A DNA stretch of 64,000 bases from Geosiphon pyriformis (GCA_016748015.1 JAAOMT010000706.1:172764-236763), one strand, 5' to 3'. Counted from the first letter of the stretch, positions 1-12,347 are shown. The notes: a model not told the origin generated them from the letters alone. Made by a program: numbers and translations.

Positions 1-1330
1 ATTAGTATTTTTGTTTTTTTTCCTTTTTTATAATATATTATGTAATTAAATAGTAATAGTTCTATTTTTTATCTTTTATGGTAATCATTTTTAAATTTTT
101 GCTTTTGAATTAATGTTAATTTTTTGTGATTAGTGTACAGATCAAATTTTTAATTCAAGTATTTTTTCTATTTAATGCTAGTTTAATAGATAATTAAATA
201 TTCTAATGTTAAAGTTTCATAGTTTTTTTAGTTAAATTCAAACTTTGGCTGGTATATGTTATTAAATGTTCTCATTTATTCAATTTTTTTTGTGATAGTA
301 TAGCTTTTAATGCTTGACTTAATGTATTAAAAGTAATAATAAATAATTTGCTATAATTTGAGTAGATTAATACTGAAGCCTAAATAAATTTTCTTTTTAA
401 TATATTAAAGCTTCTTGTTGTTTTTTAGATTATTTATACTTGGTGTTTTTTGCTTAAAGCTGGTAAAATAATTGAGTCAGTTTAGAAAAATTCTGAATAA
501 AATAGCAATAGTATTTAGTAAATTTTAAAAATGCTTTTAATTCAGTTAAATTGATTAAAACTAGAAAGTTTTTGACTATTTCAATCTTATTTGGATCTGT
601 TTTTATGTCATTTTTGCTTATAATATGTTCTAAAAACTTGAGTTTTGTTTTTTTAAAGAAGCATTTTGTGGTATTTAACTTTAATTTTGCTTTTTTCAAC
701 CTTTTAAACACTTATTGAAGATGATAAAAATAATTATTAAATGTTTTAAAGAACACATTGGTGTTATACAAGTAAACTACTACCAATTTTTATAATAATT
801 TAATATAAACAATTTTTATTAACTGTTAAAAAATGGCTAGAGTATTGATTAAGCCAAAAGACATAATATCAAATTCAAAGTTTTTTTCTCTGGTAGTGAA
901 TTCCGTTTTCTTTTTATTAGCTGAATTCATGGCTATTTGTTAATAATTACTGTTTAGATCCAATATAGAAAACCAATTTTTTTTTTCAAAAACATCAAAT
1001 AATTTTTGAATTTGTAAAATTGGATAACTGTTTTTATAAGTAATATTATTAAGTTTTCTATAATTCACACAAAAGTAAATCTTTTCATTCTTTTTTTAAA
1101 CAAGCATTACTGATAATAACTATGAATTTATTAACAGTTAAATTAACTTATTATTCAACATATAGTTGATTTCTTAATGAATGGTTTTATGATTAATAGA
1201 TGGTATTTAATATGCTTTTTGTTTAATTGGCATTGTATCTCTAGTTTTAATCTAGTGCTAAATAATATTAATTTTGCCAAATTTGTTTTTACTTGTAAAG
1301 ATATTAATAAAATTGTTGAATAGTAACTTG
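1..1330 (-). pseudogene. Reverse transcriptase / RNase H remnant of GyA-J
   Basis: Minus-strand RT remnant. The clearest open stretch (454-711) carries the hallmark sequence after the RT active site: KFLEHIIS, then a KTDPNKIE motif, then KYYCYFIQNFSK (family consensus about SYYRKFIKNFSK). Bases 1-420 match the RNase H part of copy I around 56930-57300. The YxDD box, expected at about 760-780, reads as YLYN, so the catalytic Asp pair is lost. Non-functional. Confidence 0.8.
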
Positions 1331-1749
1331 ATTTACATATATTGGAATGAGTTTAAGTCTTTTAAGTTTATTTGCTCTAATTGTTTTAGTTGCAGCAAAT
1401 AGTATTCTTTTTATTTGTAAATAGTTTGTAATATGATGTCTATATATTTATAAAGTTGTGAAAAATTTGGAATAATAGTTGGTATTTGATTTTTAACTTC
1501 AATACTTAAATATTTAATAATAATTCTACTTGGTATTTTTATTAGATCTTTGGTTATGTTGTGTATTAAAATTTTGATATGTTTATGGTTTTTGGCTAAT
1601 ATATAGAGATTAATAATAACAATTTCTCCTGACTTATAAATGGTAAGATTTATTTCAAAAATTTGAAGTTGATTTTTTACTTTTTTTTTAATAACTAATA
1701 TATGTTAATCATATGATAAAATAGAAAGTAATTAATAAGTAAAAAATTT

Positions 1750-2240
1750 TTTTTCTTGATTAATTATTTTTTTTTATTATATTGACTGGTATTTTTATTC
1801 TACTTGTGGATTTAAATTTATTTATCTTTTTTGCTGTTATTTTTAATTCTTTTCTTGTTTTTACTAATACTAATTGAGTTATTTTTACCAAAAGCAAAAA
1901 TATTGTCTATGTTATTTTTTTATTTGGTTTAATTGTATATGCTTTTTTCGACTTATTTTGTAATATTGTATTAATTATTCTTTTTTTGATATTAATCTCT
2001 TTTTTTGTTAAGTTAGATTTAAATACTAATTGTACTATTGTTATTGCCAAAATTTCTAGTGTTAATTTTAAATCTATGTTAATACATAAATAAAATTCTA
2101 ATCTGATGACAGTTTTTTCTGAATATTTGAAATCAAACTTTGCATCTGTATTATGCACATATTCTGGCATAATATTTTTATTATTATTGTTGAACCATTT
2201 AAGTTTCTGTTTTTTTAAAAGATCTAAAAACACAATTTAT
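1750..2240 (-). pseudogene. dUTPase-like domain remnant of GyA-J
   Basis: Minus-strand fragment (open part 1907-2233) homologous to the dUTPase-like domain of copy I. Motif I is visible as HNTDAKFDF (family HDTDAGFDL) and motif IV as KKIT. The segment between motifs II and III is shortened: the residues around the Asp-Tyr of motif III (IIDAEY in copy I) are missing, which points to an internal deletion. It is preceded by the LKWFNNNNKNIMPEY segment seen in all copies. It lies between the Cys-doublet segment and RT. Confidence 0.65.
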
Positions 2241-2838
2241 TGTTTAGAATTAAAATTAGAGTTTAAATTGTTGTTATTGTTGTTGCTATTGTAGAAAATA
2301 TTAAAACTGTTATTGTTATTATTATTAAAGTTTGAATTAGAATTAAGTTCTGATTTCAATTCTAAAATACAACTGCTAATTGATTTTTTTTTTCAGAAAT
2401 TAAATAGTAATAGATTATAAATAAGATCACAATTGTCACAATATTTAAAGTTACTAAGAATTAAACAATGTTTATAAAGTTTAATGTTTAATTGTTCTAA
2501 ATGCTGCTTTTATTTTTTTTAAGTGAATGTTAAATTTTGGTAATGTTTATAAAATTGTTTTGAGTATCTTAAAATGTTAACAAAGATATCTAGATTTAGA
2601 ATAAAAATGGTTTTGACAGATTTTGGTAAGTGGTTTTTAATTGTTAATATCTTATTAAATAAAGTGCTTTTAACTTTGATACTTACCATTTGTTAGATTT
2701 TGTCTTTATTATATAAGTAATTATTTAAATGTAAAAAAACTTTGTTTTATATAGCATTAAATGAAATTTTTCTGCTTACCCAATTACTAATGAGAATCAT
2801 GTATTGGCATAATATATTACATGTTTCTTTATAATTAA
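2241..2838 (-). other. Decayed linker upstream of dUTPase in GyA-J
   Basis: The low-complexity TTG/TTA-rich stretch at 2240-2340 reads on the minus strand as an Asn-rich linker (compare the Asn/Ser-rich N-terminus at about 59210-59290 in copy I). The rest aligns with 59370-59800 of copy I and encodes no surviving frame. Confidence 0.5.
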
Positions 2839-3644
2839 TGTTACAGGTAATTATTTGGGGTTGGAAAACAAATAACAAACTCGTGACTTAATGCTCAATA
2901 GATCTAATAGTGTTGGTATTTAAAAATTTTCATAATCTAAAAATTTTAGTTGAGTTTTTTATATAATAAACCAAAATTCAAGTATTGTTTATTTGTAGCT
3001 TTCTGAAATTGCAATTCTATCTAATTTCTGTTTTTAGCATAGTGGCTGGTTTATTTTGGCAGTCATGTCTTTCTGGTAAGCTATTTATAAATTTTTTAAA
3101 CTCTATACTCTTCTTTTAAGGTTTTTTATCAGATTATTTTTAATGTCAATTAATTAATGCTTGATCCCTCAAATTAATTAATAATAATAACAACAAAAAA
3201 TATAAAAGAAAATAAATGAAAAATAAAGAAAATAGGCCAAGATAAGAAAGAGTTAATATCTCATCAATAGCCATAATCAAGAGCTATTGGTCCAATATAG
3301 TTAAATATTGGCAATTATCAACATGAATTGTTAATACTTGAAAGATAAATATAAACTTGGAATTGAAGATTTTAAACTAAGAATTCTGTCTTTTTTGCTT
3401 TTAATGCTATTACTATATATACATAAATTTTATTGTATAAAATTCTTTGAATTTCTTAATTTTTTAGCCAGAAATCCTGGAATTTCTGGAATTCTGGAAT
3501 TCTGTAATTTCTTACATGGGAATTTTGTAATTCTGAAATCTTGTGATTTCTTTGAGAAAAATTCTGGAATTCTACTTTTATTATGTCTTATTTTAATTGG
3601 CTAATTATGTAATAATATATAATTTCTATATTTTATAAGTAATA
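2839..3644 (-). mobile_element. Solo GyA LTR inserted inside copy J
   Basis: An 806-bp LTR bounded by TGTTACAGGT at the left and ATAAGTAATA at the right (the inverted TGTTAC ends of the family). It interrupts sequence that is continuous in copy I (59800-59860): the flanking stretches TTTCTTTATAATTAA and TCAGGAATATTG join to match copy I, with about 4 bp duplicated. TATA-like TATATATA lies at 3414-3422 and TTCnnGAA motifs at 3484-3499. No internal region remains, so this is a solo LTR. Confidence 0.8.
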
Positions 3645-4600
3645 TCAGGAATATTGTTTTATATTTTTTTATTAAGTAGAGTTTCTCCACAAGCTAAACA
3701 AAGTTTGTTGTCTTACTTTTCTTGTTATTTTAAGTATTTAAAGCATTTTTGGTAGCATGTTTTGTAATAATAGCAAGTACATGTTTTGTATTTTTTTTTT
3801 GACAAAATTAAGCTTCCATGAATAAAAGCTTTTTGTTATAATCTATGTATTTAAATGGAATATAGAGTGGTTGTTTCCTTAATACTGGTATTAAGTATAA
3901 GATATGTCAATTATTGGTTGTTTTTTCTATAATAATAATAGCTTAAGATTCATCTTCTCTTTTTGTTTTAGATAAGTATTGATAGTAGTTCATTGTATTT
4001 TTTTTTAGTCCATAAGATTTGATAAGCTTTTTAGATAGAGATTTTTTTTTCTTTAGCTTAATCAATAATTGTTCTCTTGAAGAAGCTTTAAAGTAACTGT
4101 AAATAACAGATACTTGATTATGCTAACTACCAAATATTAGCTAAAGTTTTTGGACATTCCAGTTAAGTATAGTATTAGTTTTAGACAGCCAGTCATTATC
4201 AATAAGAGTTTGGTATTGTATAACTTCTATTATTAATACTTTAATTAATATAATAAGATTATTGTCTTTAAAAAAAAAGTCATTAATTTTGCCAATAAAA
4301 GTTTTGATTGTTTTATTAATAGTAATAATTTTGGCACTGGCAGCTTGATTAACTCAGTAACCTAATTGGTCTATAAATTGTTATATGATAATGCTGCCTA
4401 TTAACTTATGATTAAGAATAAGTCTAATAGATTGGCCATCAATTTTGATATTTGTATACATAGCTGTAATTGGTTTAATGTTAAGAACAGTTTTACTAAA
4501 TAATAATGTTTTAATTCAGTCTTCAGTTTAAAAAAAAATATGACAATAAGTAACTTGTTTTTAGTAATAATTGCTAGTAAAATATTGTTGGTAAGTAGTT
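3645..4600 (-). pseudogene. Cys-doublet segment and protease remnant of GyA-J
   Basis: Minus strand. The piece at 3660-3850 aligns with the Cys-rich segment of copies H and I (the AAGCTAAACAAAG stretch equals AAGCAAAACATAG at 59840). The piece at 4380-4510 aligns with the aspartic protease of copy I, but the DSG box reads NHK. No intact frame. Confidence 0.6.
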
Positions 4601-6653
4601 GTTTTAGTAATTCTGAATTGTTAAATTGGGTATTTTTTGAAGCAACTAAAGGACTTAAATAATTCTAAAAATTCAGGTTTTGAGTATATCTATTTTTTAA
4701 ACTTCACTAATATGATTCTGCTGGCTGTTTTAATAAGCTAAAAATTAGTTGATATATTATTATTGCCAATTTCTAATTTTGTTAAAATGCATAATTCTTG
4801 GCCTTTAATTTCTATTGGTAATTTGAATGGAAGTTTGGAGCTGTGTTTGAATTTGTTGAAGTTAATAAAATATTTGTGATTACAATAATTGATAAATTAT
4901 TAATATTGGTGCTTAATAAATTAAAGGTAAGTATATTAATTGTTATCTTATTGGTACATAATAGAATTGATATTAGTATAGCTCTAATGATGAATTATTG
5001 ACATAATTTAGAATTTAAAACTTGTAATTAGGATTTCAATATTAATTTTCTGATTATTGGTTATTTAATTTTGCTTTATAGTCTATTTTCAAGTGTTTTT
5101 GTTTATTACAGTAGTGGCAAATATGTATTTTTTGCTGCCACTATTAAATTGGTAAGACTAATAATAATAATAAATACAACTGATTTTAAAACTGATTAGA
5201 AGTTCTTTAATAGTTGTGATATTGAAAAAATTGATAAATTATCTGATTGTTAACTAAATATTTCTTGATTTTCCGATTAATTGTTTTGCCAAATTATTTC
5301 AATTTGATATCCAGTTCAGATAATCTGTTTATTATTAGATTTATAGCTTGGGCATAATTGGCTTTGAGTTCAGCTGATTTAAAATTTCTGGTGTATATAA
5401 CTGCATCTTAAAAAGTATTTGGATACAATAGTTATATTTGTTGCAGAAAGCTACTATATAATTTACAAATAAACTAATTTAAAATCTGTAATACTGTAAA
5501 GTAGTTAGCATTAATTGTTTAAATTTGGTGCAAATTTTTATGGAAGCATTTCAAGTAAGTAGTAACTGCTTTAATATTATCTTGTTTAATTATAGTAAAG
5601 CCAATTAATAGGCAATTAATGATATTATAATCACTAAAATATTGTAGAAATACAGTTTTGAATGCATTAAAATCTTGAGATTTGTTTACAAAATTCTGGT
5701 ATTACAAGTTGGCAATATCTTGTAAAAAATAGGAAATTGTTTGAAAAACTCTAATATTATCTTATTCATTGGCTGCAATGACTTTTGTTACATCATTCAA
5801 TCAGACTTAAGTATTGTTTTTTTGTTGATAAATTTTTTTAATTTAGCAATTAATATATAGCCATTAGTACAAATATTTGTTGTAATTGTAGTTATTAAAA
5901 AGCAGCTATTAAAGTAACTGGTAGATTGATCAAAATAACTGAAAGTAAGTTTTGTTAAAGAATAAAAACTAGGTTTGAATTGTTTGAGTTTAATTGAATT
6001 TAAACAATTGAAGTTTGAAATTCTGAATTATTTGGAATTGGGTTTTGATTATTAATTTTCTGATTGTTATCTTTTTTTTTTGATTTGGTTTTTGCCTAAT
6101 TACTAATAGATTTAAAATTAAATTAAGATAATAGTAATTGAAATTCTAATAGATTTGTTGGTTACAATTTAAATTCCTTAAAATAATTGCTGTAGATTTT
6201 TAGTAATCATAATTTTTCTTGATTGTTTTGAAATAAGACTTAAGTTACAGATGTTTTTATAGTTAACAATAATACAAATTCTAATAATATGTAAATAATG
6301 CTTCTTGGTATATAATGATAAGATAGGTGTAATAAAAAAATAACTTTGGGTTTTTTCTAGTTAAGTAATTGTATTGGTTTAGATGTATTTGTTAGTATTT
6401 ATATCTTGTTTTTGTCTTTATTTACAAATGTAATTAGAAACTTTTGCTGAGTATACTTTTTAATTTTGTAATTGATTTCTGTAATAATTGAGATAAAATT
6501 ATGGTTTTGTGAAAAGCTGGTGTGTTGTAGTAGTTTTATATAAAAATTTCTGATGGCAGTTTCTGAATCTCTTTGGTCTTTCAAATAATATATAATTTTT
6601 TTATTAATATAGAAGATAAAAACTAATTCTGCTAACCAGTAATTATTTATCAA
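4600..6653 (-). pseudogene. Gag remnant of GyA-J
   Basis: Minus-strand gag. The N-terminal open stretch 6399-6653 (MINNYWLAELVFIFYINK...) aligns with the gag start of copy H at 50609. A CCHC knuckle remnant at about 5076-5119 reads CHYCNKQKHLKIDY: the fourth ligand Cys has become Tyr, a single transition. Stops and frameshifts fill the rest. Confidence 0.75.
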
Positions 6654-6798
6654 TTTCAGATGTGTTTGGTAATGCTAAAATAAAAATTTCATGAATTTTA
6701 AGTGGTTTTCTCCTGTTGTTTTTTGGTCTGCTACTTTTCTGAATAGTTAATATTAGTGCTGATTTTTTGTTAGATTATATTTTACAGAAAGCATCAAA

Positions 6799-7600
6799 TA
6801 TTATAAGTAATTATTTAAAGTGTTAGAACAAATAACAAATTTATAACTTAGTGCTTAATAGCTATTAAAAATGGTAATTTCTAAAAATTTTGGTATTTGA
6901 AGGGTTTGGTTAAGTTTTTTGTATAATAAACAGAGATTTAATTGATGTTTTTTTCATGAATTTTTTCCAGCATAATAACTAATTTAGTCTGGCAGTTATG
7001 TTTTTCTGTTAAGCTATTCTTAAGTTTTCTATTCTTGTTTCATAGGTCTTTTACAAGGCTATTTTTAATATCAATTACTTAGTGTTAAATTTTTTAATTA
7101 ATTAGTAAATAAAAAAAGAAATAAAAATTAGTATTTTGTTAATAACCATAATTAAAAGTTATTGGTCTAGTATAATTAAGTATTAGATTTTATTAACATA
7201 GATTGTTAATAGTACAGAAATGATTAATATTTTTTAATTAAGTAATAAAACATAAATTGAATAATAATAAATATTTTTATTGATATAAATATGATTTTAT
7301 TTTATCTTTTGAAGAAAAAGATAATTAATAACTACTTGTCTTTAATTATTGTTTTGTCTTTTTTGTTTTTAATACTCTTACTATATATACATAATTTGTG
7401 TTATATAGAATTCTATATATTTCTATTTTTTTTCTATACTACTTTTTGGAAATGTGTTTATTTTTTGAGAATATACATATTTTTAAAAATATGCTTACTT
7501 ATTAAGTATTATTCTCTTATTAGTCTATTTTTTTTATTTTTTTCTGGTACTTTTTTTTTATAAATAATAACATACAATATATATAAAAAATGTTAGACTA
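6799..7600 (-). repeat. 5' LTR of GyA-J
   Basis: LTR of the element read on the minus strand. Its inner border at 6799 (TATTATAAGTAATTATTT) aligns with the LTR end of copy H (50471) followed by the primer-binding-site equivalent GCATCAAA (6791-6798). A TATA-like run is present at 7381-7391. The outer border is blurred by decay, so 7600 is approximate. Confidence 0.65.
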
Positions 7601-7699
7601 GTTTGATACAAGAACATATTTTTAAAAATTAAAATAAAATAAATAATAATTTTCTTAAAATAACAGAATCAAAATACATTATAGTATAATATATGTATA

Positions 7700-8975
7700 T
7701 TGTTATTGAAGGTTTTTGGTCTCTTTTCTTAAATGTTGTTAATATTTGTCTGTTGCTAATTTCACATTTTTTAAAAGCAGTTGAATTTCCAATAACTGAA
7801 TTTATTTTCAAATTATCTCTTATAATTTGAACTGCTAAGCTTATAAATGAAATGGCCAATTTCATGTCAGTTACTTTATATAGTTACATTGTAATAAATG
7901 TCAACTTTTTTTCAGAAATTGTTTGTCTGAAAACTCACTAAAAATATGTAGTTACTTTGCTTTAAAAGTCAACTCTTCTATAAGAATTTTGTCTATAGGC
8001 TATTTTAATGATTATAATAAGAAAAGAAAAAAAAATAAAAAAAATGTAAAAGAAATAAAATTCTAACAAGGGAAACGTTTTCTATTTAGGCTTGAAATCA
8101 CTAACAGATTACTGAAATTGGTAGCTAATCAATTTCAAAATGTTAGTTGTGTTAAGAAAATTTCAAGTGTAATAATTTAAAAAATTTGGTTTTCAAATAT
8201 TTAATTTTTATTTGTAATATATAAAAGATAATTTGTTCTAATTAAGATATCTAAAATAAGATACTATAGTAAAATACTATAAAAAAACATTTTTTTTTGA
8301 AGAGAGAAGCTTTTTTTTATACAACTTATTGTAATACTAGTCTTTAAATTTGCACTTTTCTCTTTGCTCTAATTTTGGCAAACTAAAAATACATTTTGGC
8401 AAACTACAAGTTATTTCTACAAACTATTGATTATTTCGGCCAATTTTTATTAATTTCAGCAAATTTTAACTATGTTAAATGATTTAGAGTATTGTGTAAT
8501 TTAATTATTTTAATTTCTATAGTACAAATTGGGTTATTAATTGAATGCTGATATTTAATAGTTTGATTAAATAATAAATAATTATTAAAATGATAATAAT
8601 ATATGCTAATTAATAATAGAAATTATGAGGATAATTTCATGTTAATTAATAGCTAAATTTCTACTGGTAACATAATCTTCTCCTCAAAACTGAGCTCCAT
8701 CAAAGTTTAAGTACTATCAATAATATCAAGATAGTAATCCAAAATAATTGAAGTAATTTGGTTTGAAAATTGTTAAAATTTCAGTTTTGTAAGCTTTCCA
8801 ATGTATTGAATCTTTATTGAATGAAGTATTAGATTTTGTAGGACGTTTTTACAAGTGTTAAATAAATTATAGAGTCTAAATACTACTCTAATAGCAAATG
8901 TTTGTTGATCCAGCTGCTGTTTTGAATTCATTGTAAATTTGTTTTTGTATAGTTTCAGAAGTGTGGTTTGTCTAG
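7700..8975 (-). repeat. Repeat R, copy 1
   Basis: Copy of an unnamed dispersed repeat, homologous throughout to 62586-63850 (for example the GGTTTTTGGTCTC block at 7710 and 62596, and the 20-bp phased array at 8372-8472). The left border coincides in the two copies. It carries a decayed version of the ORF seen at 63536-63973. It joins GyA-derived sequence at about 8975. Confidence 0.75.
8372..8472 (+). repeat. 20-bp phased direct-repeat array (R copy 1)
   Basis: Five units beginning at 8372, 8393, 8413, 8433 and 8453, each ATTTYGGCNAAYT followed by a short AT spacer. Unit spacing is 20-21 bp. The same array recurs in the other three R copies. Confidence 0.8.
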
Positions 8976-9024
8976 AATATTTAAGTTCAAATCTTGCATC
9001 TGTATTATGTGTATGTTCAGACAT
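8773..9024 (-). pseudogene. Chimeric ORF: dUTPase motif I fused to R-encoded ORF
   Basis: An 83-codon minus-strand frame. Its first 18 or so codons (MSEHTHNTDARFELKYSR) match the start of the GyA dUTPase-like domain. The rest matches R: the LYNLF..CKNVLQN...IQYIGKLTKLKF part is in the same frame as the 63536-63973 ORF, while the stretch before it is in a shifted frame. It records a junction between a gypsy fragment and R. No sign that it is expressed. Confidence 0.5.
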
Positions 9025-9340
9025 AATGCTCTCATTATTATTACTGAATTAAATTAATTCCTGTTCCATTGTAAAATCTAGAAGTGTGATATATTGTTTG
9101 GTATTTAAAGCAAATTTTAAATTGTTGTTGTTAAAGTTTGAATTGTCTTTGTTATTAGTAAAGTTTGAATCATTGTTGTTATCAGTAGAGTTTGAATTGT
9201 TGTTGTCATATAATAATTGAGATCATTAAAATTTTTCAACAAATAATTCATGCAAGACTCATATTTAAACATATGGACATCACTTTTGGTTTTCAAAATC
9301 TTAGTTGAATTTTCATTTACTAAAGATTCAAAAATCAAAA
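8976..9340 (-). pseudogene. GyA fragment (dUTPase N-terminal region)
   Basis: Minus strand. Contains the ATGTTCAGACATAAT stretch equivalent to copy I's dUTPase motif I region, then repeated TTGTTGTTA/AAGTTTGAA units equivalent to the Asn-rich linker before the domain (59160-59290 in copy I). The linker appears expanded by local TTTGAATTGTTGTT duplications. Confidence 0.55.
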
Positions 9341-9629
9341 TTTTAGAATTTGTGTTATTAAAATCTTTTTAGTCATTAAATATGTTATTTTAAAGTCATT
9401 AAAGTTATTAATCATTAATTTATCAACAATAACATTGTTAACTTGAATCATTATTGTCTAATTAAATTAAATATAGTATAATCCAAAACAGATTATTATA
9501 CATTGAATCTAAGCACAAATTTGAAAAAATAAAATTTTTTCTAATGAAATAAAATTCATCTAGCTTATGCTAAATGTTTCTCTGACTACACAAAAAAATA
9601 ACTTTGTTATTACAATTTTATTTATTGTT
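9341..9629. other. AT-rich gap, no feature recognised
   Basis: No gene, tandem repeat or element boundary could be supported here. Probably eroded repeat sequence. Confidence 0.5.
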
Positions 9630-10390
9630 GTTTTTATCTGTTACTTTCTGGAATCACAATTCTATCAAATTTTTTTCTCAACATAATAGCTGGTAATTTT
9701 CCTAATAAGCTATTCTTAATTTTTGAGTGTTCTATCTTTATTCTTAGATCTTTTATCAGTTATTTTAATGTCAATAACTCTGTGCATTAATCTTTTAATC
9801 AATTAGTAAATAATAACAAAACAAAAGAAAAAAGAAAAAGAAAAAAAAGAAAATAAGCCAAGGCAAAAAAGAGTTAGTATCCCATTAATAGCTGTAATCA
9901 AAAGCTATTGGTTCAGTATAGTTAAGTATTAACAACTATTAACATGAGTTGTTGATAGTAGAAAAATAGATTGTGATGTTTTAATAAGTATTTTTATTGA
10001 TATTTGATATTTTTACTTCATATTATAGAATACTATTATATAAAGGAATAGATGAGGAATTGGAACTGGAAATTCTAACTAAAAATTCTATTTTTTAAAG
10101 AAAAAGTATTTAATAATTATGATCTACGAGTCTAATTGACTAATTTTCTAGTTTCTAATACTACTATTATATATACATAAATTTTATTGTACAAGATTTC
10201 TTGAATTTCTTAATTTTTTAGCCAGAAATTCTGTAATTTCTGGAATCTTATAATTTCTTATATTGAAATCCTGTAATTCTAAAATCCTGCAATTCTTCTA
10301 AAAGAAATTCTGGAATTCTATTTTTACTACATTTATTTTAATTGGCTAATTTATGTACTAATATATAATTCCTATATTTTATGAGTAACA
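9630..10390 (-). repeat. Partial GyA LTR
   Basis: Aligns with the solo LTR from about 160 bp inside its left end to its right end (ATGAGTAACA at 10381-10390 equals the LTR terminus). TATA-like TATATATA is at 10172-10180 and TTC/GAA-rich repeats at 10221-10320. The TGTTACAGGT end is missing, so it is truncated. Confidence 0.7.
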
Positions 10391-10720
10391 ATATTTAAAA
10401 AAAGTAGAATCCTATACTTCTGTATTAACTATTACCAATTAAAATGCTATTATTAAAAAAACATGTATTTACTTTTCAAAATTGATACAATACTAGATCA
10501 ATTCAATAGTACTGTTTTTTTTCAATTATTAATCTAATTGCTAGATTCTAGCAAATAAAAATAAATTCAAAAAGCCAAAAAAAACTGCTTTTATTATCAA
10601 TATTATCAATAAAATTTTAGCTATTAACTAACATAAAATTACTCTTATAATTTTTAATATTAATTAATATATATTATTATTTAATCAAATTATCAAATAT
10701 TATTATCTAATTAATAATTT
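10391..10720 (+). repeat. Repeat R, copy 2, left part (interrupted by LINE A)
   Basis: The clear match is at about 10610-10720 (TTTTAGCTATTAACTAAC...), which equals the reverse complement of 63430-63545. The copy continues at 17527 on the far side of LINE A, in opposite orientation to copies 1, 3 and 4. The 10391-10610 part is only weakly alignable. Confidence 0.6.
10708..10720. repeat. Target-site duplication of LINE A (left)
   Basis: TAATTAATAATTT, repeated exactly at 17527-17539. It sits directly beside the poly(T) (minus-strand poly(A)) end of the LINE. Confidence 0.8.
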
Positions 10721-10853
10721 TTTTTTTAAATGCAATTTAATAAATGAAGTCCAACTGCTATCTAGTACATAAAACCAAACTAAGAGGCTTAAACTAAATG
10801 CAGCTCATGCACTTTCTACATGTGGCTAGCCACTCGGGCCAGACAAAGCAACT
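10721..10853 (-). other. 3' UTR of LINE A
   Basis: Holds the family's 3' signature (reverse complement of the GGCCCGAGTGGCTAGCC-type stretch at about 10826-10842), shared with LINE F's end at about 45099-45115. The shared end is presumably what the element's RT recognises (inference). Confidence 0.7.
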
Positions 10854-11297
10854 TTACACACCTAAAAAAACACATGGACTACCATCTAAACCAGAAAAAA
10901 AGAGACAAGACCTACAACAGCTAAAACTAATAGCAAAAGAGCTAATAATGCCAAGCATCTTTACCACCTTGCCGGACAACAAAGAGCTCATGCAATGAGA
11001 CAAACCAGAAATCAACATGTCATTACCAACCAAACTTGCTGCCTTCATCTTCACCCTGTATGCAGATTTCACCAACCAGGCCTTAGAGCAATGCAACTCA
11101 ACAAAACACCCAACAAAACCAATTACAATACTAACAGCCTTCTTTTTACTATCGAGAATCTCCATAGCTTCTGCACACCAATTCTTCAGCACAAACCCCT
11201 TACATAGAACAGAATACAAGCCAATGTCCAAGAAACACTGATCAAAAGATTGCAAAACAGTAGAAGATGACAAGCTACAAGATTCAGCCAAAGACAC
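10854..11297 (-). pseudogene. LINE A C-terminal domain
   Basis: A 147-codon frame beginning after a frameshift near 11300. It ends in CLFFSGLDGSPCVFLGV, the usual end of this LINE polyprotein family; LINE F at 44861-45082 has the matching CFFFSGLDGSLHVNIGM. The function of this C-terminal extension is not known to me. It follows the RNase H and zinc-finger part. Confidence 0.75.
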
Positions 11298-11330
11298 TCA
11301 GTCAGCAGAAGCAGCAGCCAAAATCTTCTT

Positions 11331-12287
11331 TCAAATTTCCACATCATGGGAACACATGAAAACATGATCTGACAACTCCACCTCACAACACAGCAAACAC
11401 AGCACACCAGGGTAACATTTATCATACAGCTGTTTCCTTACCACCACAGGCATCTGATAGTGTACAGTCTTCATCAAATAAGTGCAAAGACAGGAAGACC
11501 TCTGACTAGTAAAACCAGCAAGCATGTGTGAATCAAGATGCCACACCCTAATAGTAGCATCCCAATCAACAGTGTCAATCAACATGACAGGAATCACGTC
11601 TTGACCAGAGCCCGCCTCCCACCAAGCACGACAAATGGATCTAAACAAATTCTGAACAAAATGACAAGCATTGTCAAACACAGGTGTGCTCTCAGCAACC
11701 AGAAAATGCTCACTGACACCAACAGGCAAAGAAAATTGAGAGAGAACAGTGTTCTCAGCAGCAGCATCTGCCTTAATATTGCTATTAACCCCAGAATGTC
11801 TTTTAATCTTGACCCAATAAACAGAAAGATCCTTGTTATGAACCAAATTAAAAATCCAGTGCCTCTCCAACCAACACAAGGAGCAGAAATCAGGCACAAA
11901 TAATGATATTTCAGAAATGCACACATTAATAGCTGTCTGACTATTAGAGTGCAATACAACAGAACAAAAAAAAGGAATACACTCCAAAGCCAAAACAATA
12001 GCCTGCAGTTCAGCCATAGTAGAAGACAACAGCCCAAGAACCCTAACGCCAACACTCAAATCAATAACAAAAAAATAAGCAGCTGCTCTACTGACTACAT
12101 CAGCATGACCATAATTTTTAACAGAATTATCTGTAAAAACCTCAAAGGAACCAGACCAAATCTCATGCAACCCATCCTGAACAACAGAAAACTCTTTGGT
12201 ATCCAAAACACTCAAGCTAGAAGGACAAGCAGACTCTACAAAGGCGGCCAGAAAAGCACTCCCACCACAAAGAAACTCAAACACCAC
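11331..12287 (-). pseudogene. LINE A RNase H and zinc finger
   Basis: A 318-codon open frame. RNase H boxes in order: FTDNS (first Asp kept; family YTDGS), AELQAI (Glu kept), SNSQTA (third acidic residue changed Asp to Asn), and NIKADAAA (last Asp kept). The C-terminal CLLCCEVELSDHVFMC is a C-x2-C...H-x3-C finger common to this LINE group. The frame is cut from the RT part (12348-13187) by a break at about 12290-12350. RNase H would remove the RNA template during target-primed reverse transcription; the Asn substitution should abolish activity. Confidence 0.85.
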
Positions 12288-12347
12288 CTTAAACCAGTGA
12301 GAAACAAGACCCCTTGGATCCAGCCTTTTCCAGTACCGAAAAGTCTC

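Larger units (their letters stand above)
1..7600 (-). mobile_element. Ty3/gypsy retrotransposon GyA, copy J (decayed, runs off left edge)
   Basis: A minus-strand Ty3/gypsy element reading right to left: 5' LTR (about 6799-7600), gag (6653 down to about 4600), protease remnant (about 4380-4510), Cys-doublet segment (about 3660-3850), dUTPase-like domain (about 1750-2240), then reverse transcriptase and the start of RNase H down to base 1. The integrase and 3' LTR lie outside the window. Order and wording match copy I at 53845-62585 block for block. Every frame is broken by stops and AT drift, so it is a fossil. A solo LTR (2839-3644) interrupts it. Borders come from alignment by eye to copies H and I. 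Confidence 0.85.
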
